Assembly (NCBI GenBank): GCA_022819985.1
Contig: JAJEGH010000015.1
Location: 1 to 64,000 of the forward strand
DNA length: 64,000 bases
Direction: 5' to 3'
Origin: Alphaproteobacteria bacterium
GTDB taxonomy: Bacteria > Pseudomonadota > Alphaproteobacteria > Bin65
Both the position numbers and the translations under genes were made by a program. Numbering within the stretch: position 1 is the first letter of the stretch; every line of letters starts with the position of its first letter. Under the pieces are notes generated by a model. It had not been told where the DNA came from and ran no database searches. It saw nothing but the letters and a program-made list of their open reading frames with translations. Positions 60,542-64,000 of this stretch are shown here, piece after piece.

Positions 60542-61879
60542 CTACCCCGTGAACTGCCGCTTCAGGCGCTGCCAGTCGGCCGGATAGTCCTTCTGGAGGG
60601 CGCCGCCGGTGAGCGCGTGGTCGGTGACCCGGTAGGGGTAGCGGCTTTCGAACATGAAGCTGATGCCGCCGTCGATATGCTGGGGCGACAGGTCGTGTTC
60701 GCTCGCCGCCTCGAAGCTCTCCGGCGACGGGCCGTGCGGGATCATGCAGTTGTGCAGGCTGGCGCCGCCGGGCAGGAAGCCCTTGGGCCTGGCGTCGTAG
60801 ACGCCGTAGAGCAGCCCCATGAACTCGCTCATCGTGTTGAGATGGTACCAGGGCGGCCGGAAGGTGTCCTGGCCGACCAGCCAGCGCGGCGCGAAGACGA
60901 CGAGGTCGGCGTTGGCGACGCCCGGCGTGTCGGAGCGCGAGGTCAGCACGGTGAAGATCGACGGGTCCGGATGGTCGAAGCTGATCGAGCCGAGGACGTT
61001 GAAGTCGCGCAGATCGTATTTGTACGGCGCGTGGTTGCCGTGCCAGGCGACGACGTCGAGCGGCGAATGGGCGAGCGCGCAGGCGTGGAAGGCGCCGCCG
61101 GCCTTCTGCACCAGCTCGAAATCGCCCCCGGCCTCCTCGTAGGCCGCCTGCGGATAGAGGAAATCCCGCGGGTTGGCGAGGCCGTTGGACCCGATCGGGC
61201 CGAGGTCCGGCAGGTCGAAGGGCGCGCCGTAATTTTCGCACAGATAGCCGCGCGACGGGCCGTCCGGCAGGTCGACGGCGATCTTGATGCCGCGCGGGAT
61301 CACGGCGAAGTCGCCGGGCGTCAACTCCAGCACGCCGCATTCGGTGCGCAGGCGGACGTTGCCGGTTTCCGGCAACAGCACCATTTCGGCGTCCGTGTTA
61401 CGGAAATAGCGCCGGTCCATCGAGGCGTTGGCGCGGTAGAGATGGACCGCCAGGCCGGCGCCGGCGGCCATGTCGCCGTTCCAGACATAGCTCGCCATGC
61501 CGTCGAGGAAGTCCGTGGGGGCCTCCGGCGCCGGCTGCGGCGACCAGCGGCACTGGGCATGCGGATACGTCCCGTCGGCCGACGGCGCGGTCAGCCAGAG
61601 CGGCAGGTCGATCCGCCGCCAGTCGCCCTGCGCCAGGACCGACGGCGCGATGCGGTAGAACCAGGTCCGCCGGTTCTGGGCGCGCGGGGCGGTGAAGGCG
61701 GTGCCGCTGATCTGCTCGGCATAGAGGCCGTAGGCCGGCCGCTGGGGCGAGTTGCGCCCGGCCGGCAGGGCGCCGGGCAGCGCCTCGGTAGCGTGTTCGT
61801 TGCCGAAGCCGGTCATCGTGCCGGTCGTTGTGCGGGCGGTCGTGCGGGCCGCTGGACGGGTGGGGGCGAGCTCGTTCAT
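60542..61879 (-). CDS. hmgA: Homogentisate 1,2-dioxygenase
   Basis: 445 residues, the family length. [17 protein letters not shown] near the N-terminus is the conserved start. Iron ligands are His and Glu in [16 protein letters not shown] (about 343 and 349) and His in [11 protein letters not shown] (about 380). It opens homogentisate to maleylacetoacetate in tyrosine/phenylalanine breakdown. The N-terminal 20 residues are Thr/Ala/Arg-rich and repetitive ([15 protein letters not shown]-like). Neither maleylacetoacetate isomerase nor fumarylacetoacetase is next to it here. Confidence 0.96.
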   Translation of the reverse strand: MNELAPTRPAARTTARTTTGTMTGFGNEHATEALPGALPAGRNSPQRPAYGLYAEQISGTAFTAPRAQNRRTWFYRIAPSVLAQGDWRRIDLPLWLTAPSADGTYPHAQCRWSPQPAPEAPTDFLDGMASYVWNGDMAAGAGLAVHLYRANASMDRRYFRNTDAEMVLLPETGNVRLRTECGVLELTPGDFAVIPRGIKIAVDLPDGPSRGYLCENYGAPFDLPDLGPIGSNGLANPRDFLYPQAAYEEAGGDFELVQKAGGAFHACALAHSPLDVVAWHGNHAPYKYDLRDFNVLGSISFDHPDPSIFTVLTSRSDTPGVANADLVVFAPRWLVGQDTFRPPWYHLNTMSEFMGLLYGVYDARPKGFLPGGASLHNCMIPHGPSPESFEAASEHDLSPQHIDGGISFMFESRYPYRVTDHALTGGALQKDYPADWQRLKRQFTG

Positions 61880-62055
61880 GGTGCCGATCCGAAGCAGGAA
61901 TTTCGCCGGAGCCTAGCCGATTCCGCGGCGACTTGGGAGTCGCGCATCGCCCCGACACGGGCCCGTGCCTCGGCGGAGCCGCGAACCCGGTTCCGCGATT
62001 CCCGTCCGGCGGCTATGCTTCGGCGCGGTGGAAATCGGGGAGGGAGCGGCGCGCG

Positions 62056-62571
62056 ATGGATTTGAAGGACCATATCCGCGGCATTCCCGATTTTCCCAAA
62101 CCGGGCATCCTGTTCTACGACATTTCCACCCTGCTGGCCCATCCGGCAGCCTGGCAAACGGCGGTCGAGCGGCTGGCCGCGGCGGTCGCGCCCTACCGGC
62201 CGGACGTGCTCGCCGGCATCGAATCCCGCGGTTTCCTGGTCGCCGCGCCGCTCGCGCTCAAGCTGGGCTGCGGCTTCGTCATGGTGCGCAAGCAGGGCAA
62301 GCTGCCGGGCGAGACGGTCGGCCACAGCTACGAGCTCGAATACGGGTCTGACCGGGTCGAAATCCAGGCCGATGCGGTGGCGCCGGGCCGGCGGGTTGTG
62401 CTGCTCGACGACCTGATCGCCACCGGCGGCACCCTGCGCGCCTCGATCGAACTGGTCCGCAAGGTCGGCGGCACCGTCGCCGCGGCGGCCTGCCTGATCG
62501 AGTTGACCTTCCTCAACGGCCGGGCCGGCCTCGACATCCCCCTCGAATCGCTGATCCGCTACGAGGAATAG
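62056..62571 (+). CDS. apt: Adenine phosphoribosyltransferase
   Basis: 171 residues with [32 protein letters not shown] is the conserved start, [22 protein letters not shown] the base-binding region and [14 protein letters not shown] the PRPP-binding motif. It salvages adenine to AMP in the cytoplasm. Monocistronic; it diverges from hmgA. Confidence 0.96.
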   Translation: MDLKDHIRGIPDFPKPGILFYDISTLLAHPAAWQTAVERLAAAVAPYRPDVLAGIESRGFLVAAPLALKLGCGFVMVRKQGKLPGETVGHSYELEYGSDRVEIQADAVAPGRRVVLLDDLIATGGTLRASIELVRKVGGTVAAAACLIELTFLNGRAGLDIPLESLIRYEE

Positions 62572-63007
62572 GGGATTCCGGTTTCCTCTGCGAAAAGGGG
62601 AGACCGCGCCGGGCGTGCCGCTTGCCCCGCCCGTCATTTCGACCGAAGCGTAGCGAGCGGAGCGAAATCCGGCTAGCGACGGGGGCCGGCCGAACGCCGG
62701 AGCCTTGGGCGTCGCCACTGTTTTCCGGGGGAGCGCCCGCCAGATTTCTCCCCTTCGGCTACGCTCAGGGCAGGCTGCTCCGCCCCGGCCGGGGGCCGGG
62801 GCTCCGGTCGAAATGACGGGAAGGGTGCAAGGGCCGGAATAGGCGCAAGTCCGGCAGGGAAGGCCGCGCCGGCGCCCGTTCCCGCCTCCAGGGACTTACG
62901 GCGCACCGGAGCGCCGCGCCGCGGGCGTTGACAGCGTTGCCGAAACCTGCGAGCGGAGCCCTGCTGCGGCCGGCCGGGGTGCGCCCGCCTGCGACGAAGG
63001 ACATTCG
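62572..63007. other. 436-bp intergenic region with MITE-like element
   Basis: No gene. It contains the better-preserved MITE-like element (62630-62820). The rest shows nothing I can identify apart from GC-rich sequence leading to the dehydrogenase start. Confidence 0.7.
62630..62820. mobile_element. MITE-like element, copy 2, with perfect 16-bp terminal inverted repeats
   Basis: 191 bp bounded by CCCGTCATTTCGACCG (62630-62645) and its perfect inverse CGGTCGAAATGACGGG (62805-62820). The interior matches copy 1 at 58583, including CGGGGGAGCGCC, CTCCCCTTCGGCT and the CCCCGGCCGGGGGCCGGGG block. Non-coding, so any movement would need a transposase in trans. It could alternatively be a REP/BIME-type palindrome. 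Confidence 0.78.
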
Positions 63008-64000
63008 ATGAACCGCTACCGTATCGCCGTCATTCCCGGCGACGGCATCGGCCGGGAGGTCGTGCCGGAAGGCATCCGGGTGCTGGAGGCCGCCGGCACC
63101 CGCTTCGGCATCGACTGGGACTGGACCGAGTTCGACTGGGGCTGCGAACGCTACGCCAAGACCGGCCGCCTGATGCCGGAGGACGGCCTCGACCGGCTGG
63201 CCGGTTTCGACGCCATCTTTCTCGGCGCGGTCGGTTTTCCCGGCGTGCCCGACCATGTCTCGCTCTGGGGCCTGCTGATCCCGATCCGCCGGCGCTTCGA
63301 GCAGTATGTCAACCTGCGTCCGGTGCGCCTGCTGGAGGGCCTGCCCTGTCCGCTCGCCGGGCGCCGGCCGGGCGACATCGATTATCTGATCGTGCGCGAG
63401 AACTGCGAGGGCGAATATTCCGAAATCGGCGGCCGGCTGCACCAGGGCACCGACGCCGAACTGGCGATGCAGGAGACCGTGTTCACCCGGCGCGGCACCG
63501 ACCGGATCATGCGCTTCGCCTTCGAACTGGCGCGCAGCCGGCCGCGCCGGCATCTGACCTCGGCGACCAAGTCCAACGGCATCATCCACACCATGCCCTA
63601 TTGGGACGAGCGTTTCGCCGCGATCGGCGCCGATTATCCCGACGTTACGACCGATCAATTCCATATCGACATCCTGGCCGCCCATTTCGTGCGCAACCCG
63701 GACTGGTTCGATGTCGTCGTCGGCTCCAACCTGTTCGGCGACATCCTCTCGGACCTCGGCCCGGCGACCACCGGTACGATCGCCATAGCGCCGAGCGGCA
63801 ACATCAATCCGGAACGCGAGCATCCGTCGATGTTCGAGCCGGTTCACGGCTCGGCGCCGGACATCGCCGGGCAGGGCATCGCCAACCCGGTCGGCCAGAT
63901 CTGGTCCGGCGCCATGATGCTCGACCATCTCGGCGAGCCGGATGCGGCGGCGGCGGTCGTGGCGGCGTTCGAGGCCGTTCTGGCCGAAGGCGCCGTGCTG
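63008..64000 (+). CDS. Tartrate/D-malate dehydrogenase-like enzyme, C-terminus cut by window edge
   Basis: 331 codons visible of an expected 350-360. It starts MNRYRIAVIPGDGIGREVVPEG. The beta-decarboxylating dehydrogenase family signature is present: VNLRPVRLLEG, YLIVRENCEGEYSEIGGR, the Lys in SATKSNGIIHTMPYW, FDVVVGSNLFGDILSDLG and EPVHGSAPDIAGQGIANP. The WTEFDWGCERYAKTGRLMPEDGL segment and REN(C)EGEYS mark the TtuC/DmlA group rather than isocitrate or isopropylmalate dehydrogenase. It oxidises tartrate or D-malate with NAD. Confidence 0.9.
   Translation, partial: MNRYRIAVIPGDGIGREVVPEGIRVLEAAGTRFGIDWDWTEFDWGCERYAKTGRLMPEDGLDRLAGFDAIFLGAVGFPGVPDHVSLWGLLIPIRRRFEQYVNLRPVRLLEGLPCPLAGRRPGDIDYLIVRENCEGEYSEIGGRLHQGTDAELAMQETVFTRRGTDRIMRFAFELARSRPRRHLTSATKSNGIIHTMPYWDERFAAIGADYPDVTTDQFHIDILAAHFVRNPDWFDVVVGSNLFGDILSDLGPATTGTIAIAPSGNINPEREHPSMFEPVHGSAPDIAGQGIANPVGQIWSGAMMLDHLGEPDAAAAVVAAFEAVLAEGAVL

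Overview
The window is 64 kb of a very GC-rich chromosome, tightly packed with genes and made of short operons for uptake and breakdown of organic nitrogen and aromatic compounds. It reads as an alphaproteobacterium. The evidence is an alphaproteobacterial zinc-free L36 (rpmJ), a complete ccoNOQP-GHIS cluster with FNR/FixK-type TTGAT-N4-ATCAA sites, a GTTC-N7-GTTC SOS box of the alphaproteobacterial type, Tat-exported binding proteins and many Liv/Urt-type ABC transporters. A Rhodospirillales-like heterotroph is my best guess; genus and habitat cannot be told from the sequence.

Left part (0-10 kb): a MarR regulator (cut by the window edge) diverges from a cytoplasmic AmiC-like binding protein. 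A flotillin gene and an Urt/Fmd-type amide ABC transporter follow. The last transporter gene encodes one 825-residue polypeptide in which the LivF/UrtE-like ATPase is joined through a proline-rich linker to a complete amidase-signature hydrolase. This looks like an amide uptake-and-hydrolysis system. From 10 to 16 kb lie an SRPBCC protein, an acyl-CoA synthetase, an orphan PotD-like binding protein, a cysteine hydrolase, a 1-kb gene-free repeat and promoter region, and a universal stress protein with its own FNR/FixK site.

Respiratory block (16-25 kb): the complete cbb3 oxidase structural operon (ccoNOQP) followed by its assembly operon (ccoGHIS), all leftward, with an FNR/FixK box upstream of ccoN. 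Two membrane protein genes and rpmJ follow.

Catabolic block (26-57 kb): phytanoyl-CoA-type dioxygenases, short-chain dehydrogenases, a membrane spermidine-synthase-like protein, a complete branched-chain-amino-acid-type ABC transporter followed by a polysaccharide deacetylase, a Rieske oxygenase plus flavin monooxygenase pair, and a leftward run (49.0 to 40.6 kb). That run encodes a Rieske dioxygenase, a NitT/TauT-type transporter, a maleamate-amidohydrolase-like cysteine hydrolase, a maleate isomerase, an SDR and an MBL hydrolase, under a divergent IclR regulator. Hydantoinase-type amidohydrolase, acyl-CoA ligase, MDR dehydrogenases, a CmcJ/NvfI-like protein and a cupin follow.

Right part (57.7-64 kb): a 1.35-kb gene-free island with a TetR-like palindrome, three 10-bp-phased TGTCATG arrays, a roughly 200-bp MITE-like element and an SOS box. 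Two toxin-antitoxin pairs, hmgA, apt, a second copy of the MITE-like element, and a tartrate/D-malate dehydrogenase cut by the window edge come next. Short perfect tandem duplications, twice containing a stop codon, recur through the window.
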